Below, piece after piece: positions 24,592-36,850 of a DNA stretch of 64,000 nucleotides; the first letter of the stretch is position 1, and each line of letters starts with the position of its first letter. The notes beneath the pieces were generated by a model. It worked only from the letters and a program-made list of their open reading frames with translations, made no database searches and was not told where the DNA came from. The position numbers and the translations under genes are program-made. The DNA comes from Eumeta japonica (taxonomy: Eukaryota > Arthropoda > Insecta > Lepidoptera > Psychidae), in the NCBI GenBank assembly GCA_005406025.1, contig BGZK01000017.1, forward strand, positions 744,001 to 808,000, read 5' to 3'.

Positions 24592-24837
24592 AACGTTATG
24601 TACCTTCGTTATCTCAGAATAGTTACATTACCGATCTTAACCCTTATATTCTCTTGATGGTATATAATGAAGGTATTGACATTCCTCGCAGGCTGTAAGT
24701 ATTGTTTTAAGGCCACTAGAGAGGTGCAAGTTCATTAGCCTATGAGAAATATAAATACCTTAATAGTATACTATCAAGAAAATATAAGGGTTAAGATCGG
24801 CAATGTAACTTTTTTGAGGAACGAAGGTACATACGTT
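24592..24837. mobile_element. Foldback element in intron 1
   Basis: The left arm, 24592-24666 (with GTACCTTCGTT, CCGATCTTAACCCTTATATT and CTTGATGGTATA), is the reverse complement of the right arm, 24763-24837, at close to nine bases in ten. The loop is about 96 bases. It has no coding capacity and no clear target duplication. It could be a MITE or a local inverted duplication. Confidence 0.8.
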
Positions 24838-25321
24838 ACTTAGTGAATCAAGAAAGTGAATCACTGAGCTAAAATAGAATTAAGAAAAGACTATAGGTAT
24901 TTCTTATATATTTATTGAACTTTCATATAAAAGAAAATAAATTGAGATAAGAAATAATTTAAGGATAAAAACGCTATTTAAAATTTTGCCTTGTATATTC
25001 TTGGTATATATTACCTTACCTTGTAGTTAAAGTAAAGAAAATGTATTGTTTAGAACTTCACTATTGTATATGTTTACAATTATAACTGGTACATGAAAAA
25101 TTAATAGCTTGTCTGAAATTGAAAAATAATTAAGAAATCTTAGCAAATTTTGTAAATTTAACATAATTTTTAATGTCCAAGTACTCAATAATTAATTACT
25201 AATACTATATTATATTAATGACTAATAATGGATTTTAAACATGATCGTATTAAAATGAAAGAAATTGTTTCTTTTATGAAGTATAAAAAAAATTGGTTGT
25301 CTGTAAAGTCAGTTGACGAGC
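24838..25321 (+). other. Intron 1 (part 2), no gene recognised
   Basis: AT-rich sequence with nothing that I can support. Confidence 0.5.
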
Positions 25322-25668
25322 GATAATTTTACGTGATAACGTCATAAGAAAACATTGATGAAAAATTGCATACTTTTATGAATTGAATTGAATTATTATC
25401 ACTTACCGCAATTGTTGTTGTAATAAACAATGGAAACCACATTAACTTTGTACTTCACTTTATAAACAGTTGACAAAACAGTTCACGTGTAGGTTGTGTG
25501 CGGCCGCTGTCTCTCTTCTACTCGGACGCATCGGCCGATGGAGTAGAAGAGAGATCGCTCGTTCCGCACTCTCGCTCGCACGCTCGGCTCAGGCGGAACG
25601 CGACAATGAGTCATGGTTTTTCGTGCGTGCAGCAGGCGGTAATCGATTTATAAGACGTTATCACGTCA
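25322..25668. mobile_element. MITE-like repeat with GC-rich nested hairpin
   Basis: The ends carry an inverted repeat: ACGTGATAACGTCATAAGAA (about 25331) faces TTATAAGACGTTATCACGT (about 25649). The core holds a perfect 14-base stem, TCTCTCTTCTACTC (25510-25523) facing 25541-25554. The loop of that stem contains the self-complementary CATCGGCCGATG (25529-25540). Further out GTGCGG pairs with CCGCAC. The core is GC-rich and the flanks AT-rich. A 120-codon open frame (25470-25832) runs through the core, but its hairpin-derived start and repetitive Arg/Ser content argue against coding. Confidence 0.6.
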
Positions 25669-27849
25669 GAAAATTTGAGACATTTAAAGAAATTAAAAAC
25701 GATATTACAAATATACAAAAAACAATTAGAATATTTGAGATAAAAAATGAACATGAAATTAATTCATCCGAATACATAATAATAGAAATTCATCGAATTC
25801 AGAAATTAAAACACACCTACAGACATCTATAATATTGATACATAAATATATACAAATTATTCTGGTATGCATAAAAATCGCATTTTAAGAAGTATATATT
25901 TTCACAAGCTCCAATTATTCACTGAGTTTGCATAATAATTTATTTTTGTAATTTCATTCACTAGACGCGCTTTACCATAGTAAATAAATTATATTTATCT
26001 CATCAGCGAGAAATGTGCAGACAAGAAGTTAATGGTAGCAATGCCTGTAGTGACGCTGCATTTGATGCCGGAAGTGTTAAATCCCCTGAAAAAACGTGTA
26101 CAGACAAAATTTATTTTTTTATTTAGAATAAGAACATCTTGTTAAATTATATTTATATTGACTTTTCTTGATTTAAAAAACAAACACAATATTTGAAAAA
26201 TATTACATAGCATATCTTTCCAGATACTAGAATTTTAAAGACGTCACAATACATCTATAGTCTTTGCTTAGACTAAACCAGTAACATCCTTATTTTATCA
26301 ATGGAACAATTTAAAAGATAAAGATTTGGAAAAAAGATAAAAAGGAACGCGTTCGAACTCAACAAACATCCACGGGCAAATGAAAGCAAGGTCGCGCCTA
26401 CCCCGAGCCTGCACCCTCGCGCTATAGTACATTGTCATTTTCAGCAAATCACTTTGTCTCGCCAATTTTTATTTTTTTGGCATACCATTGTTATATGAAC
26501 AAATTATATAATGATATACTGATAAAGTGACGTCGTCGGTTGATCAAAGCATTTTAAACATTGTCATAGAAGTTATTCCAGTGGCTCCTAGTACAATAAA
26601 ACATTTTACAGTAAAAGGTTTGTTACAGGCAGAAAACTTGCTCTGGTGCCTACGCAAATTACGTAACTACAGTAACGATAAAATGTTGAGAAAGCTTTTA
26701 TTGTCACTTTATTAACCCATTTTTTTCTCAGCGTACCCGGTAACGCATTTAAAACACTTGGCGGTTCCATACCGTGGGCTCAGATTAGTATAATACTTAT
26801 CTGAATCTATTTATTTTAATTGTTATGAATTTTGCAACGAAGCAGTGAGGCCGCGAATTGTTGACGCAAATCAATCGCGTTACGTACAGCGTACGTAATC
26901 AAATCTATGCAATGACTTCGGCACCCCGAATGATGCCGAAGACATCAAGGGAATCAAGGGATTTTATCGTCATGAATGTCGCTATCGCCGGCGCACTTCA
27001 GTCGGCGCACAGACATCAAACATAGCGGACGTGCCAACTTCAATTCGGGATGCGACGTACTATTTCGATTTATAAGCCTTTTCCTTGCTTTTGTTCTATT
27101 TATAACATAAGACAATGAATATTTGTTGAAAATTAATGAATAGTTGTTTGCCGCCCTAGAATAGAGCGACCACTGTATCAACGTCACGTGTTTTGCCCAT
27201 ACACATTCGCCGTAGACCGAAGGCGAAGTTTTCTCGCACGAAAATCATTGCGTTATGTAAGGCCCAACCATAAAATACTTACTAAGCAAACATTTACAAA
27301 CTAACTACACGAAGCTAAGCCGATTTGAAGCGGGTCACATGTACAGTGTGAAGAAAACTATTCTAAGATTTTTTCTGCATTATTCATAATTTCATTGTAA
27401 CACTTATTAATTTATAACTATCAACTACCTCTATTTTAAAGTTTCGCACTTAATACTTATGATATTTTAAATGAAAAATATCCATCAATTTAATTTTATT
27501 TTGTTAGCTTTGTTCGTTTGTTATTTTGAATTGGAGAAGGACAAAGGAGAAGGAAATATGAAAGGACGAGAGATAGAGAGAATCGAAATCAGAAATGGGA
27601 ACTTGATCAAATTGAGAAGCGTTATGTTATGCAATAATTTTTCACTTCAATTTCAAATGATTTAGTGTATAATTCCTTTTATAATCAGGACAATTACTTT
27701 GACAAGTTGACAAAAAGAATGGTTAACTTAAGTTTTATCTGGACATATGCTGCTATGCCATGTTCAAATTGTGATTTCTTGTACTGATAGTATTCCGATT
27801 TTAAGAATTGATCTAAATCACCAGACCTGATCACATAATTAACTTTCAG
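25669..27849 (+). other. Intron 1 (part 3), no gene recognised
   Basis: AT-rich intronic sequence. A short palindrome, TTACGTACAGCGTACGTAA, lies near 26879-26897. A GC-richer stretch around 26380-26430 and another at 26960-27060 have no convincing open frame. Nothing else is supported. Confidence 0.45.
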
Positions 27850-27983
27850 ATCAAACTTAACGCAGAGTTTTTCCAAAACGGACGACGCGTTACACCAAAT
27901 GGGCGAGCTGCCGACGCTCAGCTTCAGAAACCGCAACCAACTCCTGGAGGGCCCGCAATTCGTTAGGGAATTGCAGAGTTGAG
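27850..27983 (+). CDS. Exon B of the NIT-like domain protein, with a frameshift near its end
   Basis: The acceptor is AATTAACTTTCAG and the donor is a textbook GAG/GTAAGT. The first base completes the Arg codon begun in exon A. The frame then reads SNLTQSFSKTDDALHQMGEL, then PTLSFRNRNQLLEGPQFVRE, then LQS and a TGA stop at 27980-27982, one base before the donor. The TDDAL block matches the T-D-x-A-L position expected after the ER motif in NIT domains. The exon ends in phase 1, but exon C needs phase 2. The frame that would fit exon C is open only after a TAG at 27964-27966 and reads IAELR. A single missing base between about 27964 and 27982 explains both faults. This could be a sequencing or assembly error, or a real mutation. 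A minus-strand open frame (27694-27936) overlaps it and I regard that as a shadow. Confidence 0.7.
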
Positions 27984-30429
27984 GTAAGTTTCTATATGAG
28001 AATTACATTAGGTGAATTTGAACTTAGCGCCAATTACGAAATTCCTCGTGTCCCGTTCATTGTTACGGAACCGTGATTGCGGAAATTTAATTCTCTCCTT
28101 GGCCAGTTTTTTTACTTTTTTCGTACGTGACAAATTCATAATTCCTGTTATTTATGTCAAAAAATCAAAATTTCTTAAAAAAATACGCAAAATAATCATA
28201 GTGTCGCCGTTCTCGAGTCGTGGGGTAAATATTGTCATATTTAACCCCATACTATTACTAAAACTTTGCACGCTAGTGCATGCAAGTGTAAAGATAGGAA
28301 AGTTTTATTTAACGAAATATTTTACACACCTCACAGTAACTGGATATTATATAGAAAATTATTGTAAATCTGTATATATATATATATGTGAGTAAGAATC
28401 ACAAATCGGCCACAAGCATCAAATACCTATATGTCTTAAAAATTTCTTTAATCAAAAACTTGGCAGTTGAATTTTTTTGTAGAGTGTAAATAACAAATTA
28501 AATGAATATAAAAGAAAATCCACTTTTCGACATCTATATTATCTCTCGTTACACAAAATCGAGGGTAAACATGGCGGTTTTATTTTTAAAATCAATTTCG
28601 CATTCCCGCCTCGGTCGTTGCGCCTTCATATATTACCGTATTGACAATCCGACCAAATGTTATTCTGGAAGTTCACCACCCCTTGTATCGTAGTCCAATA
28701 ACGGATTCGTACAAATTGAAGGATACAAATTGACACGAATTGCCCGTGCGGCTCAGCTAAGCCAACTTTGTTTAGCTGAGCCGTCAGTGTTTCTATCTGA
28801 AGTCCACCCATTGTTTGGTTGAAAGTCTACTGATGCTCAGTAAAATCAATACCTAAATGAAAAGGCTAGCTATCGTGTCTTACACATTAATAGCAAATTA
28901 AGTTCTGAAACGTAATATTGAAATGTTTAAAACTTTTAGTTGGACGCGTTGAGGGTTTTGTTTACGCTCACTATAAATTACAGGATTATTATAAATAAAG
29001 CATGTAATGATAAATAGTAAATATTATACAAAATCAGTGGCACCTTTATAGTTAAATATAGCATAATAAATTAACCAAAGTTACCTACCGATTACAATAC
29101 AATGTATTGATATTGTCTTGTAACGGTAATAATTTCAATTAACTTTCTCTGAATTTGGGGCAATAAGTATGCGGTAGGTACTAGCGTCGTCACCACACCG
29201 AGGACGAGGCACTGGACCAACGACGAAAGAGGAGAAATCAACCAGAAATTGTGGGAGGCTGTAACCATTCATATGAAATAATAAGCAATTGAGCTGAATA
29301 TTATCTATACTACACTATATATAAAAACAATATAATATACATATAAACAATCTAGATGAAACTGAGATTAGCAGCGTTTAATTGAAAAGTTCTCGCTTTA
29401 ACCATTTCTTATCAAACTTAATGTACTGGTCAATTTTCCAACATTATTTTTTGTGCCGCATAGGTTTATTATTCTAAGACTTAGTTTTCTTTAGGATGTA
29501 AGACAATCAGAGAAACAAGAAATTTTGATTAAAACTATCATTTAAAATAAAGAGCTTAGAGGATTAAAAAAATAAACTCAACGCAACGTCACTAACGCAA
29601 AAAGTAGATGTAAAACGTAACCAGCTATTCAAGAAAGAACATGCAGTAAGAAGAAAATAAGGGTGACGATATAATACTGACTACGTAAATTTGTATTGTA
29701 CATCATATTTTATTTTATATTGTGTATTAATTTCAAGTCGGGTGTTCCTATTTTTAAAGGATAATCTCATTTCATGGATTCAAATTTAATAAATAAAAGT
29801 CAGTTTTACAGAACTATTATTATTATTTATATTGGTCATATTACTCACTTAAAAATCAAATGTAGATGTAAAACAGTAAAAGTGTTTCTTTACATTACTC
29901 ATATGCTTTGCGAAGAAGAATAGTAATTTAATACATTCACAACATAAATTTACTTCATAATATTTTTATACAACATAGCATTGCTTTCAATCAATATCTT
30001 AATAAATGATACAGTCAAACAACGAGCTCCAATAGTATTTTATCTTATAATGTAAAATGTATTAAGTTAAAAACATCCTGTATTTTAGTTGAATAAAAAT
30101 TTTATATTGAATAAAAAATAGCCGATCTCATCTCGAATTAGTCTTTCCACAAAGACAGAGACGGACTTTGATCAATGGCTGAACTAGTAAGGAAGCGTTA
30201 TTAACTTCTAAAGTTACGCTTCACGAAGAATTCACTTACCTTAATGACGATGTTTAACATCCATCTTAAAGAAGTAGGGCTCGTTTGTCTACGGATAGAA
30301 AATTCAGGTAACGATATTTTAGGCATATGAAATTTAAAATAATAAATGCTAAAATATTTTCCTAACTTTTTCGTATCACAAAAATATCTGTGACCTTAGA
30401 ACGGAGTGGTCAAGTATAGTAATTCAAAT
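27984..30429 (+). other. Intron 2 (part 1), no gene recognised
   Basis: Starts the roughly 27.8-kb intron. A 127-codon open frame at 28012-28395 includes TA-repeat codons and has no family. A perfect 12-base hairpin, CGGCTCAGCTAA (28749-28760) facing 28772-28783, is present with an 11-base loop. A GC-richer stretch at about 29170-29270 has no identifiable frame. The rest is AT-rich. Confidence 0.45.
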
Positions 30430-31555
30430 ATAACAATACATTCGGCGCACTATAAGTTTCTGGAATTGGCCACTTATATACACAATGTTTAAAAAGAAAC
30501 TACTATGTTTGAAAAGTGGGCCTTTTTGATTGCAGAATACAGTTTATTTTATGTAACTGTCAATTATTTTTATTTTGTGACGTCATTTTAAAAATTGCAT
30601 GTCTTCACTACTATGGATCTAAATCGTGAAAATTTTTGTACTATGATTTTCTACGATTTTAAGATTAATTTGACAGCTCAACAGACCATCGCCCGGCTTT
30701 TGACTATGGAGCACCATGCAAGACGACTATTAGAACTAGTTTGCAGAATTCAAGCACGGTCGTGTCAATTTCAGTGACGAATTTCGTGATGGTCACCCGT
30801 CTACCGCTGTGAACACAAAAAATCGATGTTGTGCGCCGTATAATCAAAACAGACATATGAGTTACAATGAAATTCGGGCATCCTTAGGCATAGATATGAC
30901 TCAAGTACAATCAATCCTGCACAAATATTTAGGTATGAAAATGCTGTGCTCGCCGTGGATCCCACACAATTTGACTGAGGCTCAAGAAACGGACCGCATC
31001 ACTTGATCCAATGCCACGCTTACCAGATTCAATCGTCACATTTGGTGTGGGACATAGTAACAGTTGACGAGACATGTATTTATTGCTACAACCCCAAAAC
31101 AAAACAGCAATCGGTCGTATGGGTCTATCCAGATGAGCCGAAACCAACCAAAATGGCGCGCCAGAGAAGTGCCTCTAAGCGGATGATTGCTTATTTCTTT
31201 AATAAATCTGAGCACGTGGCTATTGTTATTTCGGAGAATTCTCGTACCGTGAATAGTGATTACTACTCGATCATTTCTTTGCCGGAAATTATTGACGAAC
31301 TTCGTAAAAATAACGTATCGTCTTAAACCAAGACAATGCCGATTCGCACACGAACAGACAGACAAATAAATTCTTGAAGGAGAATAACATAGAGCTTATG
31401 AGCGATCCTGCATGTAGTCCCAACCTTGTGACTTTTTTTTCGTTCGCAAAAATCAAGAACCAATTACGAGGCCAACGATTTTCATCACTATAAGAGGCTG
31501 TCGAAAATTATGAAATACATGTTTCCGAGGTCACCAGGGAGGAGGGGCATATTTT
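30430..31555 (+). mobile_element. Second mariner-like element, truncated
   Basis: A 5' non-coding region beginning near TCTGGAATTGGCCAC (about 30459) parallels the mariner at 16731 (TCCGGAACTGGCCAC), but the terminal bases are strongly diverged. The transposase follows. No 3' inverted repeat is seen: the sequence passes into a T-run near 31552. This copy is clearly a different, older subfamily member than the ones at 16712 and 56069. Confidence 0.75.
30613..31545 (+). pseudogene. Mariner transposase, decayed, second subfamily
   Basis: The frame begins MDLNRENF at about 30613, then shifts repeatedly. Recognisable blocks are GIDMTQVQSILHKYLG and PWIPHNLTEAQE (30880-30990), VTVDETCIY (first catalytic Asp, about 31065), PKTKQQSVVWVYPDEP (about 31095-31140), and an NQDNADSH block after a stop (second Asp, about 31330). 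The third-Asp region is lost: the expected PDLAPND reads SPNLVTFFS. It ends with KNQLRGQRFSS and a stop. Open pieces are 30595-30777, 30809-31006 and 31003-31326. Confidence 0.85.
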
Positions 31556-34500
31556 TTTTTAATTTATTTATTCGTATTAAAAAGTGAACTTATGCTAACG
31601 GAGAATATATGAAAAACAACAGTTTTATCTTTACAAGATAAAATTGCATAATTTTGTATAAAGGATTAATTTATATAGTTATTTTTGTAGATGACTGAGT
31701 ACGTAATAATACTCGTACAACATGCGTATGAAAACTATCCAATTCTACGCTACTTAGTCGTAAAGCAATCCCGAGCACAAAAAATTATCTTTTTTCAGTG
31801 TTCCATTTTTGTGGTTAGGTTAAATTGTTTAAATGATAATTTAATTTAATAACAATTTTAAAATTAACGATAAGCTCATTATTTCTTCAGTTATCTTATT
31901 ATGTACACAAAAAGACCTACAAAGACTTTAGAACCTTTTCCACTGAGAGATGGTCATTTTACGCTTATTTTGAATGTTATAAATACCACTATTATAAATA
32001 AATAAATCATAGCTTTCGTTTGCTTCAATTAAATCCCCAAATTATTGCTAATAAAAAATGAAGTTTTTGATAAAAACACAGTAAGCCCTTCTATTCTCTT
32101 CTCTGATAAATCTATGTTATTTACACAATTAAATTCATTTTATTACCATAATTGTGTATTTTTCTGCACCACCGACCCAATTCAGATGAAATTCAGCAGA
32201 GAAATAATACGGAGCCTTCAGAAAAAACAAGATTATTTGTTTTCATCTGCATTCACCTTGAGGGAATTCTAAATCGTTTACATCGAGTCGAACTAACGCA
32301 CCGCATGCGTAGGATTTGCACATTTTACACAAACAAATTCTAGCGCAAACGTGAACAATGGTACAAACAGAGGATATTGACAAAAGACAATTCAATAAAT
32401 ACTGATTCGATGCAGTTTTTAAGTATTCTGACGTCATCGACCAATAATAGAATTGAGATCGAATCGTGGTTATGGTCGAGGGATGACCGGGACCTGGTTT
32501 TAGACCTGGTTTTTAACTTCGATAAGTGACAAGAATTTGATCAGCAAGGAGATTGGAAACCAGATCGATAGATTATCAATCGATATATCGAGATCGATAG
32601 AGGGACCGGCAATGATTTTGACCTCAAAATTGAATGAGCCTATAAGATGTAGGTGTATGTCCATATACCGATGGAGCAATTGGCAAAATCAAATGGTATA
32701 TTGAAATGACATAGCGCGAATTATGAAATTCAATTTGTGTAATTACTCACTTGAGCGCTTTGTTTAAAACTCACAATACGTAATCCAGCAATATGACGAT
32801 TCAGTTAAAACTAAAAACCTAAAGTAATACAATAAAATGTACTAATGCAATATAGATGTCACAGTTAGTAAGATGTTTACATTTAGTAAATAGTGAGAGG
32901 TAATAACACGGCAGTAATACAGTAAAATTGAAATCCATTTAAACCGGACAGACAAACGGCCTAACTAGTGGATATTGTGTCTATGCAAATGCAGTTACTG
33001 CTGTGGACTTTTTAATTTTAAAAAGGTTTTTAATAAAAGATGCGGAATGTCTACTAAATTCATTTTTAATAAAACTGTAAAGTTAATAAGTTCAATTTAA
33101 ATCACTGAACTTCGTAACAAAAGCAATGTAATGCAAGATAAATTGTAATATCTGTGGATTGCCTTTAGTGAAAGTAGCTCTTTAATCTTTTAAAGCAAAG
33201 TAAATGAATTCCCCTGTTAATTCATCCTTTTGCAAGTCACTCCCATCGTTATCATGGTACAGAATATCAGTATATTAATTCCTATAAATAAGTATATGAT
33301 ATTAAGATCTGCACTGGCGATATTTATGTATACTTTTTAGTATTCCGTACCTTCTAAAGAAAAAGGAACCCTTATCAAATCACTTTGCGTTTTCACGAAA
33401 ATGTAAGAAAATAAGACATATAAAAAAAAACAAAGTTTTAGATTTATTGGGATTAATCAGTCAGTATCTGTATCGATAATAAACGAACTCGTCAAAACTC
33501 TCGATGAATGACATATGTACATGCGGAACCTTCAGTACACCACTAACTAAGAGCTATTTTAACATACATACCATATGCTTAACCGAAACAATTTTAAGCT
33601 TTGTCATAGACGATCATATACACATATCAAATGGCGACTCAAAATCATTGCGGACTTAATCACGGTTGGAATTATTACTCTCCCATTCGCGTTTACTAAT
33701 CGTTATTTTGTAATGGGTGATGGGAAATTACACAAAAACGACTACTGGGGATTCTACCTAAATTTCTATACACACGACAATAAATTTAAGCAAAATAGTT
33801 AACCGACCGCTACATCGCCGCTAGCGAACAGGCCATGGACTCGTGTTTAGCTTTGCCGCCATTCCCACTTAGCCCCCTTCCTGCCTCGCATATCATAATG
33901 CACTAAGCGCAATGTGCATTCGCGCGTGCTCTGCGCACAACAATATCAGTAACGTCACATCGTGCGCATACGCCGCAATGGACGCTGCACGCTATATAGA
34001 AAAGAACCTACACGCGCGTAAGCGTGTAGCGGTAGAAGAGCTGCTTTTTCGTAGAAATCACACACGTGACCCTCAGACAATACTCGTTTCGCCATTATAC
34101 GCATATTAATAGAAAATTGAAAAGAAATGGGTTATTGATGGCAACACCAACAGTGGCAGGAGTAATTGTTTTAATAGACGTTGTTAGCATAGAGGTCGAG
34201 AGGCGCGGTCTAATGGTGTTAGCGCACTCGTTAGGACACCAAGGGCGTGCGTAAGCTCACGTCTAGTTGTTGTGGTTTCGTTCATATGCTATGTAAATGA
34301 AATTTTTAACACCTCTAAGTGCTTTTATCTATTATATAACGAAAACGATTTTTTCTTTGTCCGGGCATCGGTCAAAAATTACTGAACGTATCTGATAGGT
34401 CTTTGATCATTTGATGAGGAATAATTTATATAAATAAAGCTTCTAAATTAAAGTAATCAAAAATACGGCCAACCTACGGCCATTTATATTTTGAAACTCA

Positions 34501-35714
34501 CAAATAAATCAATTCCCATTGATGGAGAAATATAAACTTTGGCATGAAGCTATGTCTCACAACACAAGTAAAGGAGAAAAATTTAAAATTAATAATTTAT
34601 AGTTATATCACATAAAAACATTTTTTTTTATTATTCTCAACATTCATTTGCTATTAGAGTATGCACCGTGATGTAGACCAATATACACCAGAACATTTTT
34701 TAACTTCGCGTTATGAAAATTCGGATATATTTATAAAAATTAGAAAATTAGGATTTTTCCAAAAAAATAGAAATTTTCTCGGAATCCCGCAAAATTTCTA
34801 GGACCAATATCTTACCAGTATCAGTACCGAAAAAAGACAAAAATCATCAAAACTATTGATAAATGTAACATCTACCTACATACGTATTTAATTTTGTACG
34901 GAACCCTCAGGGTGCGAGTCCTATTCGCGCTTGTCCGGTTTATTTATTTCCATAACTCATAACGCCCAGCGAAGCGCACGAGTGACAGCTAATATTAATA
35001 TAACGTGTATTATACGTTTATTCAGGTTTCATTTTATTTGGTATTACGTATATTTCACGTCGATTCACGCTTGAAAAAAGGAGAAATAAAACGAATTAAT
35101 CAAGGACTCACAAAATATTCATCTTTCAAATCTTTAATTTAATTATAATTATCAATCAGTTTTTTAATCGAATATCACTCAATTCTCCTTGAAATTTATT
35201 GGAATTTAAATTAATCTTTACATGATAATTCGAATCAATTCTTCTATTTGAACATAAGATTGATATTGATAATTAGTTATATTTTTTATCTTTGATTTGA
35301 CTATGGTTAGCAAAAAAATCTACAAAAAAAATAAAGCAACATTCATAAAAACATACTTTGTAAATAGATCATTTTTTAACCAGCAAAATATTTTATTATA
35401 AAAAATAGTCGTCGCAAGTATTGATGCAGTTACTGACACTGATTACACGTACACACTTTGTGTATATTTGTTTAATTTTTATCACATATGCTAAAACAAT
35501 TTAAAAACAAATTATTCGTTAACTTACCATTTTTTCGTTACATTTAGCCTATTATATTTTAGAGAAATTAACTTATTTTACAAAATATCAATATTAATCA
35601 CAATTTTCTCACATTGGGTTTTAAAAATGTAACTAAGAAAACTAACAAAAACCAACGGATATTTTTTTTCAAAATCGACCTCGTCCATTAACGTTATGTA
35701 ATTCATATCTTAAC
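31556..35714 (+). other. Intron 2 (part 2), scattered repeat traces
   Basis: No gene is supported. Traces include degenerate GGGATC-type repeats near 32450-32600. TATTCCGTACC (about 33340) and TTTTGTACGGAACCCTCAGG (about 34873), followed by GTGCGAGTCCTATTCGCGC, are typical of a dispersed lepidopteran 3' tail that recurs at 40345-40380. A GC-moderate stretch, 33830-34255, has short open frames (33912-34109, 34066-34254) and a hairpin, CTACACGC facing GCGTGTAG (about 34008-34029). I cannot assign it. Confidence 0.4.
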
Positions 35715-36365
35715 CTGTAGAGTGAGATCCCAGTGTCCTTAAACCTCTTTTTAAATACATGAAAGCTCACGTTCCGAGTAATGTTTCATTTACTTAGAAC
35801 GCTTGAGCACCTACAGAGATGTCACAGACTCAACTCTGTAGGTCTTAAATTTGTATGGCTGATTTTTGTATATGTTTTGTAAAATATCACTTTAAAGTAG
35901 TATCCAGTGTCGCCAGACACTTTCCGCTGACCACAACTCCGACAAACGCTTTAAAGTGTCGAGAAAGACAAATGAACTTCACTAATATTTAAATGCTTCG
36001 CTTTTATATGTGTTATTCAAACAGCTATTACAAAATTTTATTTCATCAGCCAGACAAATTGTAAAGACGAAACATCTCCCAGACGTAAAAATTAGTCAGG
36101 TGTTAGGATAAGCGCGAGAGCTTTCTGTATGTGTTTTAGAGCGAAATTCTTATCACTTAACATATATAAAAATCAGCCATACATTTTTAAAGTAAAGTAA
36201 CTCTTACTTTTAGTCACCTTCCTCACATGGTATTTGTACATCTGTCACAGACTCCACTCTGTAGGTGCACAAGCGTTCTAAACACATAAAACAATACTCA
36301 GAACGTAAGGTTTCATGTATTTAAAAATAGGTTCTGTCTAATGGCACTGAGATCTTGGACTACTG
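35715..36365. mobile_element. Long terminal-inverted-repeat element, about 650 bp
   Basis: The left end, 35715-35875 (blocks TTTTTAAATACATGAAA, TTAGAACGCTTG, GCACCTACAGAG and TTTGTATGGCTGATTTTT), is repeated in reverse complement at 36165-36365. One short interior block (ACAGAGATGTCACAGACTC) appears in the opposite orientation in the other arm. The central 290 bases are unique and encode nothing. Ends are near CTGTAG and its partner TACTG; no clear target duplication. It could be a MITE or foldback element. Confidence 0.8.
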
Positions 36366-36850
36366 TACGTTATTTTTATAATTATCCACATAATTTATTC
36401 AATTTATAAAAAAAAAAATTCAGCAAAAAGTAAGAACAACTAGCTGACTACTACAGACTTTTTTCTGCTATTTCTGGTGGGCGGCTTGCCCGTATAGTAA
36501 ACGCCCACAACTCCGCCAGCATGGACATACGAATTTCTTCATCTTTTATATGGATTAATCTCGATCTCACTTCTAGCTTTGTTTTCGATTCCGACCCTGG
36601 TTACATTTTTGATTCTGGCCCCAGGCTCATTTTCGTCTCTAGTCCCGTTTTCTATTTCGATCCCTCTACAGTTTTCAATTTTCAATCAATTTTGATCCTG
36701 GTCCCGTTTCCATTCTACGTCCGGTCCCGCTTTCAATATTGAACCACTACCAGTCATAGTTACGATTTGGACAAAGCCGCAGGCACATACTATTATATTA
36801 TCATCAAAGCGTCATTTATATTACTCGGGGATAGGGAAGCTTTTCACGAT
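36366..36850. repeat. Helitron-like fragments with degenerate short-repeat tract
   Basis: An antisense element end (AACTAGCTGAC, about 36437) is followed at 36540-36745 by the antisense degenerate repeat, with TTCGATTCCGACCCTGG and TTTGATCCTGGTCCCGTTTC among its units. A sense-type end, GGACAAAGCCGCAGGCACAT, lies near 36769. The repeats translate as F-D-x-x-P-like units in a 73-codon open frame (36521-36742), which is not a real gene. Confidence 0.5.

Noticed and set aside
24366..24698. 110-codon plus-strand open frame
   Set aside because: Its second half is one arm of a foldback element and it has no recognisable features.
25470..25832. 120-codon plus-strand open frame
   Set aside because: Its start lies in the palindromic core of a MITE-like repeat and its end in AT-rich sequence; no domain.
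27694..27936. 80-codon minus-strand open frame, and another minus frame reading LTSTLQFPNELRALQELV across exon B
   Set aside because: Both read plausibly, but the + strand has matching acceptor and donor sites, phase continuity with 22301-22398 and the NIT-like pattern, so the minus frames are taken as shadows.
28012..28395. 127-codon plus-strand open frame after exon B
   Set aside because: Lies in the intron, includes TA-repeat codons and has no domain; not a continuation of the NIT-like frame.
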